NCBI GenBank assembly: GCA_009763385.1
Contig: CM019831.1
Span: 83,611,845-83,675,844, forward strand
From: Coix lacryma-jobi var. lacryma-jobi
Lineage: Eukaryota; Streptophyta; Magnoliopsida; Poales; Poaceae
Direction: 5' to 3'
Length of the DNA stretch: 64,000 nucleotides
Shown: one piece after another, positions 10,925-23,528 of the stretch
Position numbering within the stretch: position 1 is the stretch's first letter
Layout: each line of letters starts with the position of its first letter
Program-made: the position numbers and the translations under genes
Notes under the pieces: generated by a model
Seen by the model: only the letters and a program-made list of their open reading frames with translations
The model's database searches: none
Told to the model about the DNA's origin: nothing

Positions 10925-12295
10925 TGTTGGCACAAAATGTGGCGCACTGTGCCTCACACACAGCAAGCCGGAAAGCGTGCCTTCAATCGGGTGCCCGGAC
11001 GGTTTGAAATCCAAAGACGTGCCAGTCGGTTTGACCAGAAAGCCGACAAGGGATAAAACTATGAGAATAAAACTGGAACATGCCGGGTGAGACCAGACAG
11101 TTCTATATTTACGGCCCTGAAGCCACTTACGATGACATACAGCTATAGAAGCTGTCTGTCAATCATGTTTATAGAGTCATTCAGCTAATATAAAAAAGAA
11201 AGCATGTGAAAGCATTGATTGCCGAATACACGTGTAAGAAAAGACATGCTTGAACAAGTAAAAATAAATTGTAAATCGACATATAACCAAACTCGGCAAA
11301 CTAGCCGAATTGGGATCCATGAAGAAGGAACATGCAAACAAACACGGTCAAACCAATCTAAAACCTGCATCTGTCGCACGATACCTAGTTTTATCGAAGC
11401 TCAAGCATGATTGACATGTATGAACCCACAACACGTAACAATCTAGATTAGGAATTAATTCGGCCATCATGATCATGCAATTTATAAGGGATGCCATGAA
11501 AGCAACAATTATTGGAAGATAAGTAAACTTATAAAGAAAGGCCGAACAAAGTCAATCTAGATTGGGCAAAAGAGTGTTACAAAATTAATTAAATCATGCA
11601 ACACATAGTAACTTAATGAATCTACTAGATCTTGCCGAATCTAGTATAGCCGATAACTATCTCGTTTTTGCTAAAACATATCAAGTAAACGCCTGCCGCA
11701 CGGTATTTACTCATAAGCAAAGCATAAACAAAGATTTCTTGATTGTTAACAGAGATCCACCGCACGACCATTGGAAACAAACAAGACTACTTGCATCAGA
11801 TCTAAATCCACCGCATGATACTAGACATGATAACAACGTTGTCGGAACTTACGGAGGTCGACGGATCGATGATTCCTCTCGAAGAACTCGACGACATGAC
11901 AAAGGACTCAAAGATGGCACAGGGCCGATTTGTATTGATATGGTTGTTAACCCATTTTACAATAGCCAAGGGTTTATATTTATACCCTGGACACAATATA
12001 AGTCCTAAGAGGGCACGACTATGAAACGTTAAAGGAAAATACAACATTTTTTGGCCTTTGACTCCCTTCGGAATCTTCATTGCCTTAATTGTCGCAATTT
12101 TGTTGCTCGATCAGCTCTTGCTACCGTCGCTTCAACGGAAACCCTCTTTTCTCAGAATAGCTGACCACATAAACAGTTGCCGAATCCTTGTAAATTAGCC
12201 GACCGCATGGATACTTGCCGAATGCCTCATACGCCCATCTCCGCACACTGGCCCATTTGTCATTTCCTTATGTCTGCGAAAATCCGGTGTTAACA
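10925..12295 (-). repeat. E2 3' LTR
   Basis: 1371 bp, near-identical to 23529-24898. On the plus strand it sits just upstream of antisense gene A and could supply its promoter. Its element-sense TATA motif lies at 11973-11984 (minus). Confidence 0.93.
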
Positions 12296-12309
12296 CATGC
12301 CCCCTCAAT
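12296..12309 (-). promoter_or_regulatory. E2 polypurine tract
   Basis: On the minus strand TTGAGGGGGCATG directly precedes the LTR start TGTTAACAC. This is the expected plus-strand DNA primer position. Confidence 0.7.
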
Positions 12310-12445
12310 TTCGGGATAAAAGTCATTTTATTTCGAAATTGTCCGCAAGCTTCTTCCCTCTTCTAGGTTTACACTTTTCGACACCGTAGCCGCTGCTCAA
12401 GAAATTCAAGCCCCGACGCAACCTCGAATTCACTTCGAATTCCTA

Positions 12446-15400
12446 ATGGCGACTCAGGACGAGATCCCAGAGGTAAACCTCATTCATTCTCACAAATTCG
12501 GTAATTTCCTGCTAATTTTGTCCCTCTTTTGGCTCACTTTCTTCTCCGATTTTGCCATTCTCTGATGGAATACAAGAACCAGATTATGATTCCCTATGCT
12601 GCCAATTCTGACTCCTACCTTCTTGGCCCAATGGGAAATCCTGACCCAATGGAGATTATCGAGAAGGAAACTCAAAGAATCCCTTTCAAATCTGGAATCA
12701 CTCTGCTGAACCAATGGCCGAGCACCTTCAAGAACTGGCCGTTTCCCCCAATTGCCGGATGGCGAAATTGGTATCGGAGGATGTTGGAAAAAAGTAGCAG
12801 CCACTGGAAAAATCAAGACATTGGCCATTGCCTGGAAAACACCCAGAAACGATTCTATTCTGATAGCAGCTTCCCACTTTTGGTCTGACGCCATCAATGC
12901 TTTCATCTTCGTCCATGGTATGATGACTATTACCTTAGCTGATGTTTTTATGATGACCGGCCTGAATGTGACACTACCAGTGTATCCTTACCAGTACAAG
13001 AACAAAAGTAACCAAAGATGCGTCAGCTCTGGATGTGGATGGACTAAATACATCCGTACTTATATGGAGTCGTCTGGCACTATCTCTGACAAAGAGCTAA
13101 AAGCCTTCATGAATATGTGGCTATGCAGATTCATCTTCTGTGGAAAATCCAATGAACCCACCCTGAACCATATGGTGATGGCTGAAGACTTATCTGCAGG
13201 TACTCAAATCCCACTAGGCAAATATCTCTTGGGGTCTGTCTATCATATGATGCATCAGATCACTCTCCATATGCGCTTAGGTGGAGAAATTTCCTGCGTG
13301 AATGGTCCCTGGTGGTTGGTACAGATGTGGCTCCAACTATATATGCATCAGATAGCTTCCATGAGCCTTCTTAATCTGAGTTTCCCTTCAATTAACTATG
13401 CTGAAGGCAACACAGCAAAGGTCAAAGCCTGTCAGACCTATGGAGAAGCAGCATCATCTATTAGTATTGACATAGACATTGGTCATCTCTTTAAGCTGTT
13501 CTTCAAAGGTTTGGACAATGTACTTTGGCTTCCTTACAGAGAGAATGAAGATCTGACTCTTCCTTGCAAGTTTAACTATGAATTCGGCTGTGCAGACAAA
13601 GCATCCAGTGATATCTTCAACTCTTTCATCAAACCTTGCATTCTGCCAGCCGAATTTCATAATGGAAGATTAGTGCAGTCCACCTATGAATTTCATTATC
13701 CAAACATGGTGGCCAGACAACTAGGATGTGGTCAGTTGCCCCCAAGACCTTTCTTCTCAACAATAATAAAGCCTAGGGAAGTAATCACAGAAGGGATAGA
13801 GGCCAAAAAAGTTTTTGAATTAGGATGGGAGCTGCCAACATATGAACCATCTCCATTTAGGATAGTAGATACTGCTCATCCTTTCTTTACTTCTTGGTGG
13901 GAATAATGGCACGCTCATATTTTCAATGTATCAGCCCACTCCCTATGTCAAAACTTGCAACATGATTTTGCTTCTGATAGTGAGGTAATTTCATTATACT
14001 CATCATTTTCCACTCTTGAATTCACTCCTCACCTTAACATTCAGTTATACATAGGATTTTGAGCCTACACCCCCAGTCAAAGTAATCCAATATTATTTGG
14101 CTGGACCCAATCCTGCCCTGGGTTTTAATGCTCCAAACTTGAAAACTTTCATGAAAATTTCTGCAACTTCAACTACTGTACCTTCAGGAGGAGAGGGCAA
14201 AAGAAAAACACTTGAGAGTTTCTCTTTACCCAGGAAACCAAGGACCAAAAGGGCTAAATTATCTCCTAAGGTATGAATCCTTCATTCTGTGTTAAGTTAG
14301 TAACTTCATTTGGCAATAAATCTGACCACTTCCATATTCCATCACTTCTATTGCAGCCACAGATTAAAATTCCCAAATTAGGTGGCACCTCATCAACTGT
14401 AGAACTACCTCTTGGAGTTTCTACTGAAATTGAAGAAATTCAGGATGGTGAAATCCCAAAAACTCGGGAAGCTGAAGGTTCAAAAATTCATGAAGCCGAT
14501 GAGACTATAGGTAACACATTCAGCTAACCCCTTTTCTTTTGTCACATCCCTCCTCATACTCATATCATTACTTGAAACAAATGAAATTTTAAATCAGCTG
14601 GCAGAAGAATCTTCTCCTGATCATGCTCCAAGCCCTCTTCCTCTGAATATTCAATCGAGTACCCAAGCAGGCCAGGATACAGCCCATCCTCATGACCAAT
14701 CAGCTCAGCAGGTAAAGTTTTGTTTCAAACTATATTATTTTTAACAAATTTATTCAATCGGCTAACGCTTCTTTCCCCTTTTTTAGAAGAAAACCACCGA
14801 GCCGACCACGAGTTATTCCTTCCCCGCTGAAGATTATATCACCGAGAAGGGTGAAGAAAATACTTCTCAACGTACTTTATCAATGGAAAATCAAGCTCAG
14901 CTGAGGGAGGTGACCATTCTGTTGAATAAAGACACCGTCAATTTGGTTCAGGATGCAGATCAGATAAGAGACATTCTTGAACTTATTGATGAAGATATCC
15001 CCCCTGCTCTTTTGAACCCCCTAGAGTCTGCAGCCTGCCTTGATAACTTTATTGGTATGGTGAGAAGGGCAACCAAGAACATATCATCTAGGGCTGTCTT
15101 GTAGAATGATAGGTCTTCAAAGAAGTGGGAGCTTAAAGATTTGCATTCTTACATCCAAACTACAAGAAATTCCCTGGCAACTTTGGAGCCCGAGATGAAA
15201 ACCATGGAGGAGGAAAAGGGCAGGTTAGAAGCTCAGCTAGCCGAACTGAATGCCAAAATTCAGTCTCACAGGGCTCATATAGCTAATTTGCTGAAGGACA
15301 TAGAACCAGCTTCACTAAGGATGACTTCGGCCCTCAAAGGAGATCGGCAAATCAAAACCAAGCTATCCAAGATCCAAAGCTCTGAAGATGAAGACCAGAA

Positions 15401-15470
15401 AGTGCTAGACAATGTTAGCCGAATCAGGACCGAGGCTATAAAGGCAATTAATCAGCTTCTGAATGAGTAG
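12446..15470 (+). pseudogene. Antisense gene A of E2: spliced plant-mobile-domain protein with coiled-coil tail
   Basis: Six exons fit with canonical borders and matching phases: 12446-12472 (ATG, MATQDEIPE), 12583-13984, 14055-14270, 14357-14510, 14605-14711, 14787-15470; about 862 codons. Exon 2 holds a plant mobile domain (PMD)-like region (ILIAASHFWSDAINAFIF, MMTITLADVFMMTGLNV, FELGWELPTYEPSPFRIVD). Later exons are acidic or low-complexity, and the last has heptad-rich coiled coil (LEPEMKTMEEEKGRLEAQLA). PMD proteins are known from plant transposons and from MAIL/MAIN gene-silencing factors; function here is unknown. It is broken by one extra base in the A-run near 12786-12791, TAA at 13904-13906 and TAG at 15102-15104. 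The start choice rests on the short first exon. Confidence 0.75.
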
Positions 15471-15908
15471 ACATTGAACTTGTAATAAACTAAGTGTAAT
15501 ATACTCTGTCTCCGCAAAACTATCTTTGTGCTTCCATGCCTTTATTTGTCTGAGAAAGCAATCAGCTTTTTCCCTTAAATTTTCCTTTTAAGATGTAGCC
15601 GATTGTCCTCATCTTCTGATAGCCGAACGAACCCTGACTCAAAGAACCAAGGATATAGTTGAACGGCGTTCAACTTAACCGAGCCTGGCCCAGTCCAGTA
15701 ACGGCCTAGCCGAGAGGGAAAAACCCTACTTCGTCGCTTGGCATTCTTGCCCCACTACCCCGTGGAACTCGCCACGACTCTTTTTTCGGCTTATAAATAA
15801 ACCCCTTTCGTCAGCCTCGATTGCCACCTACAGTTAAGCATTCTTGCCTCCGCCTCTTCTCATTTTTTGCTCTATTCCATCCAGAAGAAAACCCTAACCT
15901 CCACAGCA
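15471..15908 (+). promoter_or_regulatory. Spacer with promoter and leader of antisense gene B
   Basis: After gene A's stop the spacer holds a TATA motif, TTATAAATAA (15791-15800), about 110 bp before the ATG at 15909, then a pyrimidine-rich leader (TCTTGCCTCCGCCTCTTCTC). This looks like an ordinary plant core promoter placed antisense inside a retroelement. Confidence 0.55.
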
Positions 15909-16755
15909 ATGGCGAATGGCGATGATCGCGGCAAGCGTCCCGCCGAAGGGGAAGCAGAGGGAAGCAGAGCACCGCAACGCCGGCGCCATGGGTGAGAATC
16001 GGTTTCTTTGCCCCCTTGCAGTTCTACTTTTTTGTCTGTCTTCCGTCTGGATTTTGATTTTGTTCTTACTTACTAGGATAAGATTCATCTCCACCAGCCA
16101 AAGCCATCCTCATCCTCAACCAGGAACCCCATCATCCGGTTCCTCTAGCCCCTCTGATTCCCCAGATTCTTCCAAGGACTCCTACTACTCCAATTGGTGG
16201 AGTCACCGTGACGCCTGCCGCTTCAAGGAGGAGAGGGACAAGGCCCGAGAGGAACTGGGCGAAATTTCCAAGCAATACGGCATCGACCAGCTTGAATGGG
16301 AGGATCAGCGGAAGCAACTTTGCGATGCTATCACAGGTCAGTGAAATTTTTGGCCAATTCCCCTTCTTCTAATTGAACTTGTTTGCATGATGTATCCTTT
16401 TTTCTGTCTAGCATTGTCTGCAGAGGTCGACCGCCTGAAGATTGCAGCAACCAGGGTGGCCGACAAGGTGAATGCCCAGGGGGAAACCGTGGAGGCGCGC
16501 CTTGATGATGCAGACAGTCGTGTCGATCAAGCCGTCATTCACGGCGTACACCACGGCGTCGCCTTAGGGCTGGCGGCGATGTCCACCCAGGCGTGTGAGG
16601 ACTTCTCCACCATGCCAACCAGCTTCCTTGGCGGCGAGCTTCCAGAAGACGTCGAAGACATCAAAGATCTTCTGGAAAGCTACGAGGATCATGCAACCGT
16701 ACTCGCCCAGGCCACTGATGCCCAATCTATCTTGAATAGATTGTTTGATGAATAG
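15909..16755 (+). CDS. Antisense gene B of E2: intact three-exon coiled-coil protein
   Basis: Exons 15909-15991, 16077-16336 and 16412-16755 have GT-AG borders (GGTGAG donor, CTAG acceptors) whose phases agree, giving an uninterrupted 228-residue protein. The start MANGDDRGKRPAEGEAEGSR is basic-acidic and low-complexity. The middle is Ser/Pro-rich, then SNWWSHRDACRFKEERDKAR leads into predicted helix. The last exon is helical (ALSAEVDRLKIAATRVADKV). I recognise no catalytic domain. The tail resembles that of gene A in being coiled coil, so a partner or structural role is possible but speculative. It is the only multi-exon reading frame of E2 without a disabling mutation. Confidence 0.7.
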
Positions 16756-17027
16756 TCTGTACTTAGGAGTTCCTGTAATAAGACTGCTCTCTTTTGTGAA
16801 ACACTTGTATCTGGGAAATATTGGTTTGTGATTCCAGTTTTTCCTTCTCTGAATTACCGAAAGCAGAATTCCTGCATGATATTATCCTTATTCGATTAGA
16901 TTGATATTTTTGCTCTAAAGGCGACACATGTCATGTCGGCTATTCTCCAAACTTTTGGAGCATTTTTCTGCTAAAGGCGATGTTTTACATTGGCTATTTT
17001 TTTGCGTACAAACATTCTTGAATCTGC
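16756..17027. other. Tail-to-tail spacer between gene B and pol
   Basis: Contains two GGCGA..T..CAT..TCGGCTATT-like phrases (about 16920 and 16977) and no frame. Gene B (plus) and integrase (minus) converge here, so both 3' ends presumably lie within it. Confidence 0.5.
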
Positions 17028-18230
17028 TCATGTACCGACTTCCACGCTGGGATGAAACCTCTTAAGAAATCTCCCATTAATAGCTCTGGAGAACTCTTCC
17101 CCGAACAAAGTCTTCAAGATATATGCATTACCAGGCACACTCCTCACTACCCGAAAAGGACCTTCCCAATTTGGAGACCATTTACCGAACGCTTTATCCT
17201 TCATCCCGATTGGCAATATAACCTTCCAAACCAAATCCCCTTCTACAAAGTGTTTCTCTTTAACTTTCTTATTGTTATATTTGGCAACGCGTAACTTATT
17301 TTTCTCTATGTTTTCCAATGCCTTGGGACGAACTAAATGCAAATCTTCTAATTCATCCATCATCAAACCTTTATAATCTTCTTTCTTCAAATCATTTTGT
17401 AATGTAACTCGTCTTGAACCCGATTGTAACTCCCACGGTAACACAGCACAATGCTCATAAACCAACTCGTAAGGAGATGCTTGAGTATACCCATGACAAG
17501 CCATTCGGTAAGCCCACAAAGCTTCGTTAAGAATCGAATGCCACTTCTTCGGCTTTTCATCAATCTTCTTCTGGATAATCTTAATCATAATTTTATTTGA
17601 CGCTTCAGCTTGACCATTGGCCTGTGCATATTAAGGAGAAGAATTATACAACTTGATCCCCATTTCTTCAGCAAAATCACAAAATTCGGATGACGTAAAC
17701 TGAGTCCCTTGATCTGTTGTTATAGTTTGAGGGATCCCGAACCTGTGAACTATATGTTCCTTAACAAAATTGATCATGTTTTCTGACGTAACCTTCTTCA
17801 AAGGTATAACCTCAACCCATTTGGTAAAGTAATCTGCAGCCAACATTACGAACTTATGTCCTTTGCTAGAAGGAGGATGAATTTGACCAATCAAATCTAT
17901 AGCCCATCCCCTAAATAGCCACGGCTTGATAATTGGATTCATAACCGATGCTGGGACTCTTTGAATATTGCCGAATCTCTGACAGTCTTGACATCCTTTA
18001 TAATATTCAAAACAATCCTCGAGCATGGTTGGCCAAAAATAACCAGCCCTTCTTATTATCCATTTCATTCGGTAAGCCGATTGATGTGCACCACATAACC
18101 CTTCATGCACTTCATACATCAGCTTTTTGGCTTCTCGACTTAAACACTTGAGGAGCACTCCATCTATAGATTTATAGTATAACTGATCATCAAGAAGTAT
18201 AAACTTGAGAGACTTATACCTGAGCTTTCA
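17028..18230 (-). pseudogene. pol: E2 integrase
   Basis: Integrase would insert the cDNA into chromosomes. From the N terminus: a zinc-binding HHCC module (VHEGLCGAH... GCQDCQRF, about 18030-18120), the catalytic core with D in WAIDLIGQI, D in TTDQGTQFT and E in GQAEASNKI, then a C-terminal region with GPFRVVR and NGRFLKRF ending at 17028. The frame is broken by a TAA at about 17636 within the core (normally SSPYYAQANGQAE-like) and a TGA at 18228-18230. All three catalytic residues survive. Confidence 0.9.
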
Positions 18231-18953
18231 GGAAACCTTTTGTGATAGATTTTTCAAGTAATCGGCAATTTCTTCTCTCCAGTCATCAACCATACGATCT
18301 TCATCCAAAGCAAGAATTTCTTGATTTCCCCGATATCCAGAAGCCGCTTGAGCTAATTTATTCGCTTCTTCATTATGCCCCCTAGGGATATTATGTAAAG
18401 TTGCCAGCTGAAAATACTTCAAAAGCTCTTGACATTTTTCAAAATACTCTCTTAATATATCACTCCTACACTCCTATTGACCGGTTAGCTGGTTGATGAC
18501 TAACTCAGAATCCCCAAAAATTTTGACAGCAACAGATTTTATTTCCACAAGAAGCCGAAGCCCTCTGAGCAATGCTTCATACTCTGCTTGATTGTTAGTA
18601 ACATAAAACTCAATGGGGATAGCATATTTAAAAGTCAACCCTCATGGAGAAACCAAGAAAATACCAGCACCACCACCTTTACTACAAGATGAGCCATCGA
18701 AAAACAAAGTCCAAGGTGCAATATTTACCATGTTAGCAGAGGGATCACGATGATGAGTAACAAAATCGGCAATAGCCTGACCTTTTACTGCCTTTGCCGA
18801 TTCGTACCTTAAATCAAATTCCGACAATGCTAAAATCCACTTGCCGATCCTTCCATTTAAAATAAGCATTGACAACATATGTTTTATCACATCAAATCCA
18901 GAAACTATCACGCATTCGACATTTAATAAGTAGTGCCTAAACTTGGTACACAA
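18231..18953 (-). pseudogene. pol: E2 second (archaeal-type) RNase H domain
   Basis: Shows LFFDGSSCSKGGGAG (first acidic residue), NNQAEYEALLRGL (catalytic Glu), FGDSELVINQL (Asp) and a C-terminal NIPRGHNEEANKLAQAASGY. This is a second RNase H beside the RT-attached one, the hallmark of Tat/Ogre gypsy elements. Stops fall at about 18642 (TGA) and 18480 (TAG). Confidence 0.85.
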
Positions 18954-20278
18954 TTAATACACACATAAACAAAGTTTCTTTGTAGCCGAATACCTCGTCT
19001 CTGGGTCTAACAGCTTTCGGCTAAGGTAAGCTATTACTCTTTCTTTTCCCTCAAATTCTTGTATGAGGGCCGATCCTATCGTTAGGCTATCGGCCGCCAC
19101 GTACAACTTGAAAATTTTACCAAGCTGTAGAGGTACCAACACCGGTGGTGCCTTCATGTACTCTTTAATTTCATCAAAAGCTTTCTATTGTACGTCACCC
19201 CACACAAATTTTTGATCTTTCTTAAGCTTCAGCAATGGAGAAAACGACAAAATTCTTTCCGATAAATTAGATATAAATCTTCTTACAAAATTAATCTTGC
19301 CAAGCAGCAACTGCAACTCCGTGAGGTTGGTTGGAGGGACAACTTTATCTATTGCTTCCAAGCTTTTATTTCCGACTTCAATCCCTCCTTTATGGATCAG
19401 AAACCCCAAAAACTCACCTGCCGAAACTCCAAAAGGACATTTGTTTGGATTCATCCTCAAACCATGCTTCCTTGTGCATTCTAAAGTCTTCCTCAAATCA
19501 GCCAAATGTTCTTCATGATCCCTAGACTTCACGACCACATCATCAATATAAATTTCTACAATTTTGCCGATGAACTCATGGAAAATATAATTCATAGCTC
19601 TTTGATAAGTTGCGCCGGCATTCTTTAATCCAAACGTCATGACAACCCATTCAAACAAACCAATATGACCAGGGCATCTAAAAGCTGTCTTTGAAATATC
19701 TTCTATTGCCATAAAGATCTGATTATATCGAGCATTACCATCCATAAAGCTGATGACTTCGTAACCAGCCGCTGCATCAACAAGCAATTCGGCAACCGGC
19801 ATCGGGTAACTGTCCATTGGAGTAGCTTTATTGAGATCTCTAAAATCAATGCAACCCTCATCTTTCCATTCTTCTTATATACTGGAACTATGCTTGAAGT
19901 CCACTCTGCATATCTACACGGCCGAATGAAATTTGCTTTCAATAATCTCGCAACTTCTTTTTTCACATCGGCCAGTACTTCCTCTTTAAAAATCTTCCAA
20001 GGAGGTTGTTTATAGGGGCGATACCTAGGTTTGATCGGTAATCGATGCTCAACAATAGAACGGTCTAGTCCGGGCATCTCTGTGTAATCCCAAGAAAAAC
20101 AGTCCTTGAACTCCTTCAGAAGGTTTATCAATTTCGATCTATACTCTGGATCCAAATTTGCACTGACATATATTGGTCTCGGCTCGGCATCATTACCAAC
20201 ATTTATCTCTTCTAGTTTATCAGCCGACATAAAACCTCGTCCCAACTTTCCTTTATTACCATAAATTGGATTATCCAT
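18954..20278 (-). pseudogene. pol: E2 reverse transcriptase and first RNase H
   Basis: RT motifs in order: SSIVPVYKKNGKMRV, then after a one-base shift near 19856 the LNKATPMDSYPMP region, FMDGNARYNQI, AFRCPGHIGLFEWVVMTFGL, the catalytic YIDD (IYIDDVVVK, about 19550), and LGFLIHKGGI. From 19157 down comes the RT-connected RNase H (LYVAADSLTIGSALIQEF, IAYLSRKLLDPETRYS). Stops at 19185 (TAG) and 18954 (TAA). The domain order is normal, so decay is by point mutation rather than rearrangement. Confidence 0.92.
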
Positions 20279-21100
20279 TTAAAAATTGCTTTGAGAGCCG
20301 ACTGCTTGGATCGGCTGTTGGTCCTTGTCGAAAACATTTACAGGACCTTCCTCCCAAACTCTTCTAGAGAAGCACTCGACACCATCATACTCCCAATAAG
20401 TGGGCTTTGTGGCAGCAACACTTACCGAATCATCAGCATAGACAACTTCGACATCATCTCCAATCCACTGGATGAGGATTTGATGCATAGTCGATGGAAC
20501 ACAACAGTTTGCATGGATCCAATCCCTTCCTAGGAGTAAACTATATGCCCCCTTGCCATCGATGACGAAGAAGGTAGTAATCAAAGTTTTTGATCCAATC
20601 ATCAACTCGACATGAACATCTCCTCGAGTATCAGAAGGGTTGCCAGCGAAGTCCCTGAGCACCATGTCAGTCTTTAGTAATTCCTCATTAGCCAGGCCAA
20701 GCTTCCTGAAGGTAGTGTATGGCATGATATTGATGGCAGCACCCCCATCAATAAACATCTTAGTTAGAGGCTTGCCATTAACATAGCCTTTCACTTAAAG
20801 CGGCTTAAAGTGTCGATGCTTGGCTGGCTTGTCAAAAATTGCTCGCTGGGTCAAGATAAGCTGAGCCATCAGATCCTGGTACTCGCTTTCATCAAAATCC
20901 GAGTACACCTCTTCTTGGACATCTTGATCCCCGGGGGCCATGAATTCTGACGGAAGGAAGAAAGCCATGCATGCATTAGCCGAATGATCATGCTCATTGG
21001 GTTTTTCCTTTGGACACCAAATTTGTTTCGTCTTAGTGCCTGCTTGCGCCAATTCTCTATCTCTTAGGCGTTGCACTCTTCTTTTCTAGCTTTTCCTCAA
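20279..21100 (-). pseudogene. pol: E2 aspartic protease region
   Basis: Protease motif MFIDGGAAINIMPYTTFRKL at about 20735-20765 corresponds to the family's D-[TSG]-G-A active site, and LLLGRDWIHA lies near 20520. Upstream (20795-21076) is an acidic gag-protease linker with SEFMAPGDQD. In-frame stops: TAG at about 21089, TAA at 20795-20797 and TAA at 20279-20281. Confidence 0.85.
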
Positions 21101-21244
21101 CCCTGGTGGACACCACTGTCCTTTCTGCCAAACATATTCATGGTACTGTTCTTCTTCAGTGCGAGCCCAATCTTGATCGACAAACCTTTTCCCCCGTCGA
21201 TCTTCGGAATTACCTATTTTTAAATGTCGATCGTCCCCAAGAAA

Positions 21245-23490
21245 TCATTTCCCAAGCCTTTCATGGACCGGACGGCGGTTGACCCGAGACTGCCTATACT
21301 CTGAATATTGATCACTACATTCAGGGAAATTGTTTTTACCAGGCAGTTTCAAGCCTTCATTGCAGCAATATTTGAAGAACGAGCACCCCCAATGAGATTG
21401 CTCTTGTTCTTTTATGTACTCTTGTTCCTCTCGGTACATCTCTTCTTCGTACCTCTGGTGTTCCTCCATGAACTTTCGTTCTTCATAATACTTCTGCTTC
21501 GGACGCTGTTCCCGCTCCCGTTGCCATTTGTTCAATAAAATACATGTCGTGACCTTGGGCCTGGAAGCTTCTCCCCTCTCGGTTTGGCTATTTTGGAAAC
21601 AAATTTGTTGCCGAAATTCTTCATTTGTGATTTGCCGATCGGGGTCAACAGCGTCGGTCTTTCTCTCTCTATCAGAGGTTAATACCTTCATCTTGCCTCT
21701 GCCATTGGGGTCACCTACATTAACCATGTTAATGGAGAAAGATACAGTATTCTGCGCAAAAGGGTTAGCATCAAATTCATTTTTTCATCGATCTTCAAAT
21801 GCCCTTCTTGGATAGCCTTCTGGATCCGCACCCTGAACACTCGGCAATCATTTATAGAATGAGATCTGGTGTTATGGAAACCACAATACTTCTTGTCTTT
21901 AACTCCTTCAGGGTGTAGCATGGGATGTCCTTCCGGTAGCTTGATGCGTCCCTCTTTCACCAACAATTCGAATAGCTTATCCGATTTGGAAACATCAAAG
22001 TCGTAGGTACCCTTTTGCTGCCTCACCCATCGTTGATTGACTTGAGTCGGCTCTTTCGCCCAGACTAACTCAGCTACAACTATCTCATCTTCGTCATCAT
22101 ACTCCATTGCTTCTTCTAAGAAACTCTGATACATTTCGCTAGCCACATCACCTTTTTGGAATTGGTTGTTTCTTCTAAACCCCTGAGCCTGATTACTCAT
22201 CATTGCCAATCGTTGTGATAATTGCCCAAGATCATCAAACTCCATGCCGAATAACTTTTCCCTGATATTCGACAACATGCCAGCTATAGATATCCCTGGC
22301 AATTGATCATCTTGTAAGTTCAAGGAATAGCAGAGATTTTTAGTCTCCCTGAATCTCCGCAAATATTCCTGTGGTGTTTCGGTAGCTTTCATTCTCAAAC
22401 TCATGAGGTCGACCAACTTCTTCTCATTAGTACCCGTAAAGAAATACGCATGGAATTTCTGCTCCAAATCCGCCCATGTTCCAATAGAATTCGCCGGTAG
22501 AGATGTGAACCATGAGAAGGCTGGTCCTGTCAGTGATAACAGGAAGTACCGAATCCTCCAAGCTTCATCTGCAGATGCTTCCCCAAGCTGCATTAAGTAA
22601 CAGCTGATATGTTCTATAGTGCTAGTATCATCCTGGCCTGAAAACTTGGTGAGATCGGTGGGAGGCTTTACCCTCGGAGGAAGTGCTACTCGGTTATACC
22701 ACTCTGGGTAAGGAGATTTATAAGCGTAGGATAGATTCTTTGGCTTCAGGCCGAATTGATTTTGCATCATGTCGGCCATCTTATGCATGACAAGGTCAAT
22801 ATTTGAATCTGGAACGCCGTGCGCTTGTCCTCCAAGAAATGCCCCTGCTGAATTTTTATAGCCCGGATTCGGGAAAGCATCAATTGTATTGTAATCAACG
22901 AACTCATGATATCCATCTCCATACATATTCTTTTGCAACCTATTTGTTGCTAGAGACACCCTGAAAGCAGATTGTGGCACGTTTCCTGTCGTGCCGAATG
23001 CGAGTTGGCCATGAGTCGCGGGAGGTTGTTGCTTCTCGTGAGGGACCATCCCACCTCTGCTTGTACCAACTCCACCGTCTTCAGCAATCCTTTTCTGATG
23101 TTGGGGTACGGGGAATAACATTGGCCCCTGTATCGGGCCAGCGGCTTCCTCAAAACGTTTATCAACTGTCGGGCTGAAATTACTAACCATGATGGCATGA
23201 AAAGTATTTAAGAAAGCTGATTGATGATTCGTCAAGGCCTCTGCCATAGCCTTGTACACCAGTTCGGATAATTTTTGAGCATCTTCCTGATCGGTGCAAT
23301 CGGATTGATGAGGAAGGAGAGTTCTTGGGGGTGACTGCTTCTAGAAAACCTTGTTACTCTTATTCTTAGAAAAGGACATTAAGCATTTGTGCTGAAACTC
23401 ATCGCATGCTTGTTGAACTAAATTTCTCAAGTCTCCTGGTAACTCATCCATGGTCACATCCAGAACTTGATTGTTGTCGAATTCAGGCAT
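21245..23490 (-). pseudogene. gag: E2 gag
   Basis: Capsid precursor. I place the start at 23488-23490 (MPEFDNNQVLDVTMDELPGD), 14 bases after the primer site. The central retrotransposon gag domain (PPTDLTKFSGQDDTSTIEHI, GPAFSWFTSLPANSIGTWAD, LEQKFHAYFF, ETPQEYLRRFRETKN) is clear, followed by a Cys/His stretch (KKYCGFHNTRSHSINDCRVF) and a charged region (21245-21727) with CSFFKYCCNEGLKL. Lesions: TAG at 23341-23343, a frameshift in the T6 run at about 21780-21785, and TGA at 21245. Confidence 0.9.
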
Positions 23491-23503
23491 CTTGGAATGT
23501 GAT

Positions 23504-23521
23504 GTCCCACCGGGCGTGCCA
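23504..23521 (-). promoter_or_regulatory. E2 primer binding site
   Basis: Minus strand TGGCACGCCCGGTGGGAC, seven bases after the 5' LTR end. It begins with the TGG expected opposite a tRNA CCA end; I do not assign the tRNA. Confidence 0.65.
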
Positions 23522-23528
23522 AAAAGTG

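Noticed and set aside
11616..12008. 130-codon frame, with a counterpart at 24341-24610
   Set aside because: Lies in the E2 LTRs and diverges between copies without codon-like bias.
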